A stretch of 64,000 nt of DNA from Lotus japonicus (Eukaryota; Streptophyta; Magnoliopsida; Fabales; Fabaceae). Made by a program: the position numbers and the translations under genes. Shown here one piece after another: positions 44,395-56,640 of the stretch (positions within the stretch are counted from its first letter, which is position 1; each line of letters begins with the position of its first letter). The stretch spans positions 64,247,984 to 64,311,983 of the forward strand of contig NC_080046.1 of the NCBI RefSeq assembly GCF_012489685.1, read 5' to 3'. The notes below the pieces were generated by a model that did no database searches, was not told the origin of the DNA, and saw only the letters and a program-made list of their open reading frames with translations.

Positions 44395-47300
44395 TGTAAC
44401 ACCCCGATTTCGGTGGCGTCACTTTAGTAACTCGAAAATAAAATAAAGTAAAGTGGAAAAGCAGGTATTTTTTTTTCGTTTTTGTTTAAATAAAAAGACT
44501 TGTCGAAATAAAGACTCAACCCAATCGCGATTAACAGTGATTAATATACAATACAAGCACAGCCCTCGCTGCAACTAAAAACATCGTCACGAGTGTCCTC
44601 AAGTGACGGAAAGTAACATCAAGTAACTAAAAGTGTTGCCCAACGGCAAACAAGTGCGACTCATAAATAGAGTCATAAGTTTTATAAATACAGTCCTTCG
44701 AAAAGTAAGTCAGCCCAAAACGGCTTCCAAAAAGACTTCTTACGTCTGACTACTCCATGCGATTCCCATCAACGGAGAACCACACCGAAAAGCAATCTGT
44801 CGGAAACTACCCTGTCCCAAAAGTACAAATGACGATTCAGAGCTATGACACTAACACCCAACCTTAGTAGGCTCTAAACACCCATACCCTATGCTTCCAT
44901 CATCGACCCTCATCTGGTCATGCATTCAGTCCGGGTCCTCGTCGAAAGCTTCAGTAATAGTCATTACGCTCCTGGTCCTCCTCGAGTGACGAGTCATCAC
45001 GAATCGACTGACGGACGCCTGGCAGCAGGCCGACCGCCCAAACACAAACATACAAACAAAGCCAAGGCGCTAGGGTCAACTCACGGAATAAAATAGATAA
45101 TACAAACAACATGTGAAGAATAAGGGGGTATATATATATATGTTGTATATCTACATGTAATTTATGTATTGCCTACCCTAAGGTATATACATAGCATGTT
45201 ATCAAGGCTCTAATAAACAATTCGATATCTGCTATCTCAACAGTTCAATAAACAATGACTCAATAAATCAGTAGGGGTGCATGTATGCATGCAATGTCAA
45301 CTCAGAAGATTATCCCAACAATTAGGCATGTCAAGTCGATCAAACCCCTTGGGTTGAACATACGGACTCGCACACGTAACTCCCACAATTAGGCATGTCG
45401 AGTCGATCCAACCCATCGGGTTGAACATACGGACTCGCACATGCAACGAATGACAACGCCAAGTCGGTTCACTCAAAAGAGTCGAACATACGGACGTTGC
45501 GCGTGTCCAATGACTACCGCCGAATCGATCCAATCCATCGGATTGAACATACGGATCCGCGCGTGTCGAAAAGTTGTCGCTGAATCGATCCAATCCCTCG
45601 GATTGAACATACGGATTCACGCGAGGTAAAATGGCAATCGCTGAATCGATCCAATCCATCGGATTGAACATACAGATTCACGCGTGCCTGAGTGACTACC
45701 GCCGAATCGATCCAATCCATCGGATTGAATATACGGATTCGCGCGTGTCAACAATTATTGCCGAATCGGCCCAACCCGTCGGGTTTGGACATACGGATTC
45801 GCGCCGCAAAGTCGAAGATACACCCTTGGTGTTCTTCGTGAAGGCCCAGTCTTCTGACCGTCCCAAACCCCAAACATATGCATAATGCAATATGGTTAAC
45901 AAAACATCGAATCGTCCTCACACGTACGAGTTTAACCACAAGTCTCAATTTAAAAGGACCCGAAGATCAAAGTCGTCTTGCGACTAGGCTGTGAAAAGCC
46001 GGAGTACATATTGCACTCAGTGACATTTCCATGGTCACTATGGTTCATCCTCGTGACGACCATCAAATCATCTCAAGTTCAAGGCTTTTCGACTATTTCC
46101 CGTTTTTCACAATCATTTCCAAGTCTTAAATTTTCCTAAAGGTCTCGTTAATTAATCAAAGCATTTCAAGTGGAGTTAATCAAGTTATGAGGTTTATTAT
46201 CGAAATCCAAGTTCCATAAATTCTCAAGTTCCAAATTCCAACTATTCAAAGTTTCCCAAATCCCCCAAATATAATCCCCGGAAAAGTCTAAGTGTTCAAA
46301 GAGGGCTAGATCTCAGACCTAAGGTCAGGACCTGCCTAGGGTTTCCTCTCAACCCGAAAGATCAACAACATCAACTCAAATGTCCTACGCTCCGCAATCG
46401 CGTCAACACGCACAATTCGATATCAATTCAACAATATTCAGCTCTAAAGAGCGATGCAATAAGAGTATGGTGCGGGAATCATAAGACAGAAACCAGTAAA
46501 CGGCCGAAGCCTCTCAGAAAACGGAGACACACGTCTCATATAAGTTCACTCGGCCAAAGCCTCCAGAAAAAAACTTTCCAATTTCAAACGATCAACAATA
46601 CCCAAGCAATATTCAATAACAAGCAATATTCAATATCAAGCAATATTCAAGTCGAATTTATCGACGCCTATAAATCATTAGCTAGTAAGTAAGTTGCCCT
46701 AACCTCGAGTTGTTCTGGTCTCGCGGTGCAGGTCTCGCTCACAAGCTTGTTCAGTCAATCCCAAAGTTTCCACAATTGAACCTTTGAGCAAGCAAAGCAA
46801 TAATGAATCAAAACAAGTCGATACAGTCGAAACAATCCTAACTAATGTTCGACGAAGCTCAAGAAGCTTCAGAGCACAACATTTAGGCACGAATGGAAGG
46901 GCTTTCCCCGAATGGATGAGTTTTGACTCGATTCAAGTTTTGTACAAAAACACTTTATTCGCTAAAACGTGCATAACTCGAGCTACAGAACTCGGAATGA
47001 CACGAAACCGGCGCCAAAATTTTGACAATTGAAAGAGCTACGCAATGGCTCAGGTCATAGAGACCCGAAAATTATTTTTGGACACGGTACCCAAGCAAAT
47101 AGGTTTCGGCCACTATAGAAAATACGGTTTTCGAACTTTTTCTTCGATCTAAATCAATTTCAAGGTATTCTTAGGCGATATCTAGGCCAGGGAAACTCTC
47201 AGAAAAATTATCGGGTCGAAAACTGTCGCAGGGGCATTTTGGTCATTATTTTCAGCTCAGAATTTCAAAATTGGAATTTCGAAAAACAAATTGGATGGGA

Positions 47301-48468
47301 TCGATCCTAACGACATTTATAACAACTAATCCTACTAAAGCTAAGCTCAGTCGTGAATTTCCAGCTTAAAGAACGGAACTTTACCCAGAAATGGGTTTTT
47401 CCAACAGAAATTGATCCCGGCGGCATTTCGGCGACATTCAGCAGAAAACAACCGGATATTCACGCTCTAGAGCACGTAGGCAATAAGTTTAGACACTAAA
47501 ATCAGCTTATTTGGACAGTTTTACAAAAAGCTCAAAACTTTGAGCACAGAAAGACATAGAAAAAGTCGACAGATCTGACGATCAGAAGTGAGGGATAGCA
47601 TCAGTACCTCGATGTCTACGCGTAGCAACGAACGGAACGACGATCGGTCAAGAATTGGAAAAATCACTTTTCTTCCTTTTTCCTCTTCAATGTCTCGGCC
47701 GTGTGTGTGTTGTGAAGCTATTTTTTGATTTTTTTTTTTTTTCATTTTTCATACTATATATAGGAAATGGAAAATGCGGAAAAATGAGAATTTCGCGAAT
47801 CCGATTTTTCCTACTGATTCCAACGTATTTTAGACACGATATTCTTCCCGCTGAATCTTCTAATTCTCCAAAGAAATATTAGTATGATTTTTGGTTTTCG
47901 AGGCTTGTTTTTAATGTGTACCGGCTTAAAATGCACTTTATGATTTTGACCTTGGATGCAGAAACTTCCTTCTGAAGAAAGATCTGGAATGTCGATTAGA
48001 GTGGGCGTACGCGGATGAAATCTTTATTTGAAGCTCCGAATAGAAAAAGTCTTCATCGTCCGTTGATTTTAGGGTTTCTGAACTATCAGTGATTCGGTTT
48101 CGGCAAACTTCCGAGTATTGGAATTTGACGTTCTTACATTCTAGGGTTTCGTATCGAAACGCTCGTTTATAGACGAATAAGAGAAGTTCTAACATTTCTC
48201 TGAAAATTTTTGGAATTAGTTTTCATCGTGCCTTAAAGAGTAAATTAGCTATTTCCTAGCGTTCTTGACCTAGGTTAAAGCGAATACTAACCGTGCTATA
48301 ACCTTTATCGACTTGGATACCATCCTTAGCTTTTTCCTGAACTTTCTCCTTCACAAATTTATTCCAGTCAATAGACACTTGTTCAGGTTTTCCTTCACGT
48401 TACCTCAAATTAATCGTGAAAAGGAATTTTATTCGGTTTATTCCAAACTTAAAAACTTGGGTCTCACA
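44395..48468 (-). repeat. Left LTR (3' LTR by element orientation) of nested element
   Basis: Plus-strand ends are TGTAACACCCCGATTTCGG and GGGTCTCACA. It contains the hairpin repeat array at 45,320-45,811 and, on the minus strand, a CTATATATAG TATA box at 47,754-47,763. That implies a U3 of about 0.7 kb and a very long R-U5. Confidence 0.93.
45320..45811 (-). repeat. Array of eight ~60-bp hairpin-bearing repeats in left LTR
   Basis: Each unit holds the core GAATCGATCCAATCC, ATC, GGATTGAACATACGGATTC or a variant, so CCAATCC/GGATTG and CGAATC/GGATTCG pair as nested stems. Units are 55-68 bp, the first two and the last most diverged. Peptide frames such as repeated SDGLDRF are by-products of the array. 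Confidence 0.88.
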
Positions 48469-48502
48469 TTACTACCCTCCAAAAAGAAAGTTTCGTCCTC
48501 GA

Positions 48503-48665
48503 AACTTAAGCTTCAGTAAAAAGTTCCGGATATTATTCCTTGATCTTTTTCCTCTCTCTCCCATATAGCATCGTCCGTGTCTTTGTTCCAAATAACTTGC
48601 ACAACACAATCTCTTTTTCCCTCAACTGTTTTGTCCTTGTGATGTTCACTTATGATCCAAAATTC
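48503..48665 (-). pseudogene. Relic of a gypsy pol C-terminal chromodomain
   Basis: Read on the minus strand, this gives VVQVIWNKDTDDAIWEREE, then a shifted frame with YPELF. That is the signature V-x-W...AtWERE...YPeLF end of gypsy chromovirus polyproteins. It is followed by TTTCGAGGACGAAAC and a purine tract, the usual junction of pol and the 3' LTR. A frameshift after WEREE and stops show decay. Confidence 0.75.
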
Positions 48666-50799
48666 AACTCGATCGCGTGGTAACTCCTAGACGAATTATT
48701 TCCTTGGAATCCACTAGTCCAGTAATCATTACCTCTAACTTCGTAACTATCCTCATTCAAACCAATTTACACTTACTAAAATCTCTAACACTTCGCACAA
48801 ATCAGAACTCATCCCCTAGAAGATTAAATCATAACTATACCTCAAGGGATTTTACTAGTCATTTCATCATCTGATCCTTCAACCTTCTGAGATTTAACTG
48901 CTATCGTAACCGCTAACACCACTAAATCTCTTAAGTGTACATGAATCTCAGCTCACTAGATCGACCTTAGCCCTAGGATTCTCATTCAACTTAGTAAAAT
49001 TCACTTGCTAACCCTAGCATGCATCATCAAAATCCATAACAAAGTTCCATTCACTCTTAAACTCTACGAAACTCGTCCAAATATAACAACTTCAAGTATT
49101 CATCTTAATACTAACACTTTCCTTTCTGTAACTTGATCATCCTCCAATCAATCCGATACTTAGTCTCTCGATCAAAACCTGACAAACTTTGAGTCCTACA
49201 CACTTAAGACAGAGATTCATGGATTTAAAACCTAAACCTTCTCCAAGTTTGGTCCTCTAATGGCCTTTAATCCTCCAATACTTCTTAAATGAATATCCAT
49301 TTCTTAAAACTATGACTCATTTGCTTACATAAACGACCTGACCAGTGTCGTCATGCTTTCACATTCACATCTTGATCCTGATATTCACAATCATAACTTA
49401 TTATGCTAACATCATTCGAATCTTATCACATGGCTCATCATATCAGCAACCCCATAATCAACATCAATCGATCCCCAACTTATAACCAACCTTAACACTC
49501 TACACAACTCAGAATTCCTTTACTTCAAGATCTCTCTTATACTATACCTCAATGGTCTTTACCCGAAACTCATCTTCAGATCTCCAATCTTCTAAGATTC
49601 AAATCCTATTGTCACACCTACAACCATAAGATCTCCTACTCGTACGTGATTCTCAACTCTCAAGGTCAATCTTAACCCTAAGATTTCAATCCATCTTAGT
49701 AAATCTCACTTAGTAACCTTAGCATGTTTCTCTGAAATCCATATCAACAATCTCAAGTATTCAACTTATACTAAAACTTTATTTTTCTAGCTTAATCATT
49801 AATTCAACACTTTTCAAGTGAAAATTCATCTCTTAAGACTATAATGTCTCCACAAATAAATCAAGCGCTTAGCAAAACTTATTCCTCGAACCCGACTACA
49901 ACAATCTAGCTCAGAGTTAATTCTTCTCAATCTTGTCATCATCAAGTGATCATCTATAACTTGATATTAAATGCAACCTATTTAGTCTCTAACAATTCCA
50001 CTCCGAAATCACATAACCTATGACTTCATAATTCCGAGAAAATACTTAATATTTTTCCAGCATTAAATCTCTTGACTTAGTCTACCTCTACTTGGAGTAA
50101 TCACACGAACTAACCAATTAATGTCTATACGACACTCATCGACTTCCAAAGATTTAAATCTTAATCTTTTAAAATCAAGTGCTTAACACGAACTTTCCTC
50201 CCAAATCCGACTAATCCTCGATCAATTCAAATTCATCTTACACATCCTTCTATCAAAGTCCATTACCAGCTGTGATTCCGAATATCACCCCCTCAATATT
50301 AAGTTGATCAAGCCTAATACATCGAAGGTGAAAATTTAGAAAAACCCACTGGAACAGTCAATGAGTTCCTATCGTCCAGTAGTCACCATTATCCCGACAT
50401 CCAATCCTTAACGGTCCCGCTACGGAACTACACGCCCTCAACATCATACGTATACTATCCATGAGGAATCTCTCTGAGATTCATTCTTCGGCTTCTACCT
50501 TCCTTATAATCGCATCGGCGCAATACTACTTTCTAGGCTTAGTGGGTTATTCTAAACCTCGTGTAACTTCTATAGTTAAGCCATTCGGTCAGGGCTTACC
50601 ATCATATGCTTAGTTAAACAAACAGTTGGTACTTATCACAAGATAGTCTCTGGCACAACTATACAGTATGATTAAGCAATAACTTCAATCAATTCAAAGC
50701 GAAAAATCGCTTGCAGACAATCAATTTTCACTCTTTGCAGAGTCACACAACCTAGCACAGAAGACCTATTCCCCAACAACTCCCGAAAGACTCGACAAG

Positions 50800-50811
50800 C
50801 TCTGATACCAC
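50800..50811 (-). other. Primer-binding site of the nested element
   Basis: Plus strand GCTCTGATACCA lies just left of the LTR at 50,814; its complement TGGTATCAGAGC matches the initiator methionine tRNA end. It sets the minus orientation of the element. Confidence 0.88.
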
Positions 50812-50813
50812 AA

Positions 50814-53800
50814 TGTAACACCCCGATTTCGGTGGCGTCACTTTAGTAACTCGAAAATAAAATAAAGTAAAGTGGAAAAGCAGGTATTTTTTTTTCGTTT
50901 TTGTTTAAATAAAAAGACTTGTCGAAATAAAGACTCAACCCAATCGCGATTAACAGTGATTAATATACAATACAAGCACAGCCCTCGCTGCAACTAAAAA
51001 CATCGTCACGAGTGTCCTCAAGTGACGGAAAGTAACATCAAGTAACTAAAAGTGTTGCCCAACGGCAAACAAGTGCGACTCATAAATAGAGTCATAAGTT
51101 TTATAAATACAGTCCTTCGAAAAGTAAGTCAGCCCAAAACGGCTTCCAAAAAGACTTCTTACGTCTGACTACTCCATGCGATTCCCATCAACGGAGAACC
51201 ACACCGAAAAGCAATCTGTCGGAAACTACCCTGTCCCAAAAGTACAAATGACGATTCAGAGCTATGACACTAACACCCAACCTTAGTAGGCTCTAAACAC
51301 CCATACCCTATGCTTCCATCATCGACCCTCATCTGGTCATGCATTCAGTCCGGGTCCTCGTCGAAAGCTTCAGTAATAGTCATTACGCTCCTGGTCCTCC
51401 TCGAGTGACGAGTCATCACGAATCGACTGACGGACGCCTGGCAGCAGGCCGACCGCCCAAACACAAACATACAAACAAAGCCAAGGCGCTAGGGTCAACT
51501 CACGGAATAAAATAGATAATACAAACAACATGTGAAGAATAAGGGGGTATATATATATATGTTGTATATCTACATGTAATTTATGTATTGCCTACCCTAA
51601 GGTATATACATAGCATGTTATCAAGGCTCTAATAAACAATTCGATATCTGCTATCTCAACAGTTCAATAAACAATGACTCAATAAATCAGTAGGGGTGCA
51701 TGTATGCATGCAATGCCAACTCAGAAGATTATCCCAACAATTAGGCATGTCAAGTCGATCAAACCCCTTGGGTTGAACATACGGACTCGCACACGTAACT
51801 CCCACAATTAGGCATGTCGAGTCGATCCAACCCATCGGGTTGAACATACGGACTCGCACATGCAACGAATGACAACGCCAAGTCGGTTCACTCAAAAGAG
51901 TCGAACATACGGACGTTGCGCGTGTCCAATGACTACCGCCGAATCGATCCAATCCATCGGATTGAACATACGGATCCGCGCGTGTCGAAAAGTTGTCGCT
52001 GAATCGATCCAATCCCTCGGATTGAACATACGGATTCACGCGAGGTAAAATGGCAATCGCTGAATCGATCCAATCCATCGGATTGAACATACAGATTCAC
52101 GCGTGCCTGAGTGACTACCGCCGAATCGATCCAATCCATCGGATTGAATATACGGATTCGCGCGTGTCAACAATTATTGCCGAATCGGCCCAACCCGTCG
52201 GGTTTGGACATACGGATTCGCGCCGCAAAGTCGAAGATACACCCTTGGTGTTCTTCGTGAAGGCCCAGTCTTCTGACCGTCCCAAACCCCAAACATATGC
52301 ATAATGCAATATGGTTAACAAAACATCGAATCGTCCTCACACGTACGAGTTTAACCACAAGTCTCAATTTAAAAGGACCCGAAGATCAAAGTCGTCTTGC
52401 GACTAGGCTGTGAAAAGCCGGAGTACATATTGCACTCAGTGACATTTCCATGGTCACTATGGTTCATCCTCGTGACGACCATCAAATCATCTCAAGTTCA
52501 AGGCTTTTCGACTATTTCCCGTTTTTCACAATCATTTCCAAGTCTTAAATTTTCCTAAAGGTCTCGTTAATTAATCAAAGCATTTCAAGTGGAGTTAATC
52601 AAGTTATGAGGTTTATTATCGAAATCCAAGTTCCATAAATTCTCAAGTTCCAAATTTCAACTATTCAAAGTTTCCCAAATCCCCCAAATATAATCCCCGG
52701 AAAAGTCTAAGTGTTCAAAGAGGGCTAGATCTCAGACCTAAGGTCAGGACCTGCCTAGGGTTTCCTCTCAACCCGAAAGATCAACAACATCAACTCAAAT
52801 GTCCTACGCTCCGCAATCGCGTCAACACGCACAATTCGATATCAATTCAACAATATTCAGCTCTAAAGAGCGATGCAATAAGAGTATGGTGCGGGAATCA
52901 TAAGACAGAAACCAGTAAACGGCCGAAGCCTCTCAGAAAACGGAGACACACGTCTCATATAAGTTCACTCGGCCAAAGCCTCCAGAAAAAAACTTTCCAA
53001 TTTCAAACGATCAACAATACCCAAGCAATATTCAATAACAAACAATATTCAATATCAAGCAATATTCAAGTCGAATTTATCGACGCCTATAAATCATTAG
53101 CTAGTAAGTAAGTTGCCCTAACCTCGAGTTGTTCTGGTCTCGCGGTGCAGGTCTCGCTCACAAGCTTGTTCAGTCAATCCCAAAGTTTCCACAATTGAAC
53201 CTTTGAGCAAGCAAAGCAATAATGAATCAAAACAAGTCGATACAGTCGAAACAATCCTAACTAATGTTCGACGAAGCTCAAGAAGCTTCAGAGCACAACA
53301 TTTAGGCACGAATGGAAGGGCTTTCCCCGAATGGATGAGTTTTGACTCGATTCAAGTTTTGTACAAAAACACTTTATTCGCTAAAACGTGCATAACTCGA
53401 GCTACAGAACTCGGAATGACACGAAACCGGCGCCAAAATTTTGACAATTGAAAGAGCTACGCAATGGCTCAGGTCATAGAGACCCGAAAATTATTTTTGG
53501 ACACGGTACCCAAGCAAATAGGTTTCGGCCACTATAGAAAATACGGTTTTCGAACTTTTTCTTCGATCTAAATCAATTTCAAGGTATTCTTAGGCGATAT
53601 CTAGGCCAGGGAAACTCTCAGAAAAATTATCGGGTCGAAAACTGTCGCAGGGGTATTTTGGTCATTATTTTCAGCTCAGAATTTCAAAATTGGAATTTCG
53701 AAAAACAAATTGGATGGGATCGATCCTAACGACATTTATAACAACTAATCCTACTAAAGCTAAGCTCAGTCGTGAATTTCCAGCTTAAAGAACGGAACTT

Positions 53801-54886
53801 TACCCAGAAATGGGTTTTTCCAACAGAAATTGATCCCGGCGGCATTTCGGCGACATTCAGCAGAAAACAACCGGATATTCACGCTCTAGAGCACGTAGGC
53901 AATAAGTTTAGACACTAAAATCAGCTTATTTGGACAGTTTTACAAAAAGCTCAAAACTTTGAGCACAGAAAGACATAGAAAAAGTCGACAGATCTGACGA
54001 TCAGAAGTGAGGGATAGCATCAGTACCTCAATGTCTACGCGTAGCAACGAACGGAACGACGATCGGTCAAGAATTGGAAAAATCACTTTTCTTCCTTTTT
54101 CCTCTTCAATGTCTCGGCCGTGTGTGTGTTGTGAAGCTATTTTTTGATTTTTTTTTTTTTCATTTTTCATACTATATATAGGAAATGGAAAATGCGGAAA
54201 AATGAGAATTTCGCGAATCCGATTTTTCCTACTGATTCCAACGTATTTTAGACACGATATTCTTCCCGCTGAATCTTCTAATTCTCCAAAGAAATATCAG
54301 TATGATTTTTGGTTTTCGAGGCTTGTTTTTAATGTGTACCGGCTTAAAATGCACTTTATGATTTTGACCTTGGATGCAGAAACTTCCTTCTGAAGAAAGA
54401 TCTGGAACGTCGATTAGAGTGGGCGTGCGCGGATGAAATCTTTATTTGAAGCTCCGAATAGAAAAAGTCTTCATCGTCCGTTGATTTTAGGGTTTCTGAA
54501 CTATCAGTGATTCGGTTTCGGCAAACTTCCGAGTATTGGAATTTGACGTTCTTACATTCTAGGGTTTCGTATCGAAACGCTCGTTTATAGACGAATAAGA
54601 GAAGTTCTAACATTTCTCTGAAAATTTTTGGAATTAGTTTTCATCGTGCCTTAAAGAGTAAATTAGCTATTTCCTAGCGTTCTTGACCTAGGTTAAAGCG
54701 AATACTAACCGTGCTATAACCTTTATCGACTTGGATACCATCCTTAGCTTTTTCCTGAACTTTCTCCTTCACAAATTTATTCCATTCAATAGACACTTGT
54801 TCAGGTTTTCCTTCACGTTACCTCAAATTAATCGTGAAAAGGAATTTTATTCGGTTTATTCCAAACTTAAAAACTTGGGTCTCACA
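50814..54886 (-). repeat. Right LTR (5' LTR by element orientation) of nested element
   Basis: A 4,073-bp near-identical copy of 44,395-48,468. Differences seen include GTCAACT/GCCAACT, CAAGCAATA/CAAACAATA, GGGGCATT/GGGGTATT, CTCGATG/CTCAATG, AATGTCG/AACGTCG, GTACGCG/GTGCGCG and CCAGTCA/CCATTCA. Confidence 0.93.
51739..52230 (-). repeat. Array of eight ~60-bp hairpin-bearing repeats in right LTR
   Basis: Same array as in the left LTR at a constant 6,419-bp offset, with the same number and order of units. Confidence 0.88.
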
Positions 54887-54891
54887 GGGGC
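54887..54891. other. Target-site duplication of nested element, right
   Basis: GGGGC, identical to 44,390-44,394. Confidence 0.9.
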
Positions 54892-55949
54892 TGCCTAAAT
54901 CTAAGGGGAAGGATACCATCTTTGTGGTGGTTGATCGCTTGACCAAGTATGCACACTTCATTCCCTTGAGTCACCCATATTCTGCCAGTGATGTAGCTGC
55001 TGTCTTTCTGCAAGAGATAGTCCGGTTGCATGGTTTCCCTAGTTCCATAGTCTCGGATAGGGACTCTGTTTTCCTTAGTAGCTTCTGGAAGGCTTTGTTC
55101 AGAGCTGCGGGGACTCAGTTGAAGTATAGCTCTGCCTACCATCCTCAATCTGATGGGCAAACTGAAGTTGTAAATCGGTGTCTCCAGGCTTATTTGCGGT
55201 GTTTGACAGGGTCCAGGCCTAAGCAATGGGTCTCTTGTTTGCCCTGGGCTGAATATTGGTTCAATACCAATTACAATGTCTCTAGTAAGATGACCCCATA
55301 CAAGGCTTTATATGGGCAAGATCCACCTTCTCTTTTGCAGGGTTCTTCCATACCTTCTAATTTGGAGGAGGTCCACAAACTTACCCTTGCCAGGGATGAA
55401 TTATTGGCTGATCTGCGGGCTAATTTGTTGAAATCCCAGGATCTCATGAGCCAAGCAGCTAACAAGCATCGTAGAGAGGTGGTTTTTGAGGTGGGGGATC
55501 AGGTGTTCTTGAAGTTGCAGCCCTATAGGAGAAAATCTTTGGCTCGCCGGGTGAATGAGAAGCTCAGTCCTCGCTTTTATGGACCTTATCAGATCCTGGA
55601 GAAAATTGGGCAGGTGGCTTACAAGTTGGATTTGCCACAGCATAGTAGGATCCACCCTGTTTTTCATTCTTCTTTGCTCAAGAAAGCTGTCGGCCAAGGG
55701 TTTGTGCCTCAACCACTTCCTGAGACACTATCTGAGGAACAACAACTCCTAGCTGTCCCTGAGGCTGTGCTGAACATGCGGGAGGATGCTGCTGGTCAAG
55801 TCGAAGTGCTGATTCAATGGGAAAACTTACCTGCTTGTGAAACCAGTTGGGAATTGGCTGCCAAGATTCAGGAAGTCTTTCCTGATTTCCACCTTGAGGA
55901 CAAGGTGAAATTCATAGGGGGGGGGGTATTGATAAGTATAGACCCTTAG
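54892..55949 (+). pseudogene. Gypsy pol, second part (integrase core to chromodomain)
   Basis: Continuation of the gypsy integrase after the nested element. Integrase catalytic segments are FVVVDRLTKYAHF (D), SDRDSVF (D) and HPQSDGQTEVVNR (E). Then come ALYGQDPP, the GDQVFLKLQPYR and LSPRFYGPYQI C-terminal segments, and a chromodomain-like end (VLIQWENLPACETSWE, then FPDFHLEDKV). The stop TAG lies 20 bp inside the 3' LTR. This part is internally open, yet it is cut from its N-terminus by 10.5 kb. An ATG-like frame opening upstream at 54,834 lies in LTR sequence and is spurious. Confidence 0.9.
55917..55929 (+). other. Polypurine tract of gypsy element
   Basis: Ten G followed by TAT directly before the 3' LTR; the expected plus-strand primer site. 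Confidence 0.75.
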
Positions 55950-56257
55950 TCAAGAAGGTCTATGTTAGGAGAAAGAGGGGAGTAGCAGGGGATAATAACC
56001 CTGTATCTGACTCTAACTGACTTCATGGGGGGTTAGGATTCTGTTATTCTGTTAGTCCCTTATAACTGACAACTACCTACTATAAAGGGTAGTTAGCAGG
56101 GTAGTTAGAATCACTTCTGAGTTGTTAGGAAGAGTGGAGAGTCTGGTCTCTCGAATAACCAGTGGGTTCTTCTGTAGTTTGTGAGTTTCCTCTGAATCTT
56201 CTTGGATTCAGTGTGAGTTTCAATACAATTCTTCTCAGTTTTCTTCAGAGTTTATCA
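55930..56257 (+). repeat. 3' LTR of gypsy element
   Basis: A 328-bp copy of the 5' LTR with one seen difference, ending TTTATCA, then CAAGA. Confidence 0.93.
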
Positions 56258-56262
56258 CAAGA

Positions 56263-56640
56263 CATGTCTGAATTCTTGCCTACTAGGCTACTCAGGATTT
56301 ATATGGCTCATTTTCTAATTGTTTTACTTGAGGATTGTAAAATAAACCCAATAATTCCACTACATAAACTGTTAAAACATTTCGTATTGAATTGGAAGTG
56401 ATATTTATGCAGGTAGATAACAACCTTGATTTCAATCCCTGCCCAAGATTTGTTGGAAAGCTCGAGACAACTTCTAATCTGAACATCAAATGGCAGGTTT
56501 GTTGGCATTGTTAATTCAGCAGCTTAAATTTTATTGTTTTTAAGTCTTCTATGAAGTTTATATTGAAGATAAATTATGTTTATTGATGCAGTTAGTTAAT
56601 TGGTGGAGTTAAGCCATAGGTTGCAGCATAAATTTCCATC
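56263..56640 (+). other. NLR-locus 3' tail, right part
   Basis: Resumes the non-coding tail after the gypsy insertion and matches about 22,600-23,000, including TTGTTTTACTTGAGGATTGT and TTTATGCAGGTAGATAACAA. Confidence 0.75.

Larger units (their letters stand above)
48469..50813 (-). other. Internal region of the nested element, non-coding
   Basis: 2,345 bp with no open frame of protein-like quality on either strand, apart from the chromodomain relic. Composition is A/C/T-rich on the plus strand. In element orientation it starts with the primer-binding site (50,810 downward) and ends at a GGAGGGTAGTAA purine-rich tract against the LTR. Confidence 0.8.
44395..54886 (-). mobile_element. Nested long-LTR non-autonomous retroelement (LARD-like)
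   Basis: A 10,492-bp element flanked by GGGGC duplications (44,390-44,394 and 54,887-54,891), inserted in the gypsy integrase. Its LTRs are 4,074 and 4,073 bp and its internal region is only 2,345 bp. The primer-binding site lies next to the right LTR on the minus strand and the polypurine-like end lies at the left, so the element runs on the minus strand. No gag, protease, RT or integrase core is left; only a degraded chromodomain-like end survives. Large LTRs with a non-coding interior match the LARD class. By eye the LTRs differ by about nine substitutions (nearly all transitions) and one homopolymer base. Confidence 0.92.
39919..56257 (+). mobile_element. Ty3/gypsy chromovirus element, split by a nested retroelement
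   Basis: It spans 16,339 bp including a nested 10.49-kb insertion; the element proper is about 5.84 kb. It has 328-bp LTRs, an iMet-type primer-binding site, gag, protease, RT, RNase H, integrase and a C-terminal chromodomain, and a G-rich polypurine tract. Short LTRs and the chromodomain suggest a Reina-like chromovirus (inference). The two LTRs differ at one seen base (CTGTAACTG versus CTGTATCTG). The coding region is broken by a gag triplication, two CAA-to-TAA changes, a small integrase deletion and the nested element. Confidence 0.93.

Noticed and set aside
45297..45671. Minus-strand frame with repeated SDGLDRF peptides
   Set aside because: The frame is a by-product of the ~60-bp repeat array and has no domain.
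45320..45811. CRISPR-like direct repeats
   Set aside because: This is a plant genome. The units are tandem with variable, related spacers and lie inside an LTR present twice, so it is not a CRISPR array.
54834..54886. Apparent start of the second gypsy pol frame
   Set aside because: These codons come from the nested element's LTR, not from the gypsy element.
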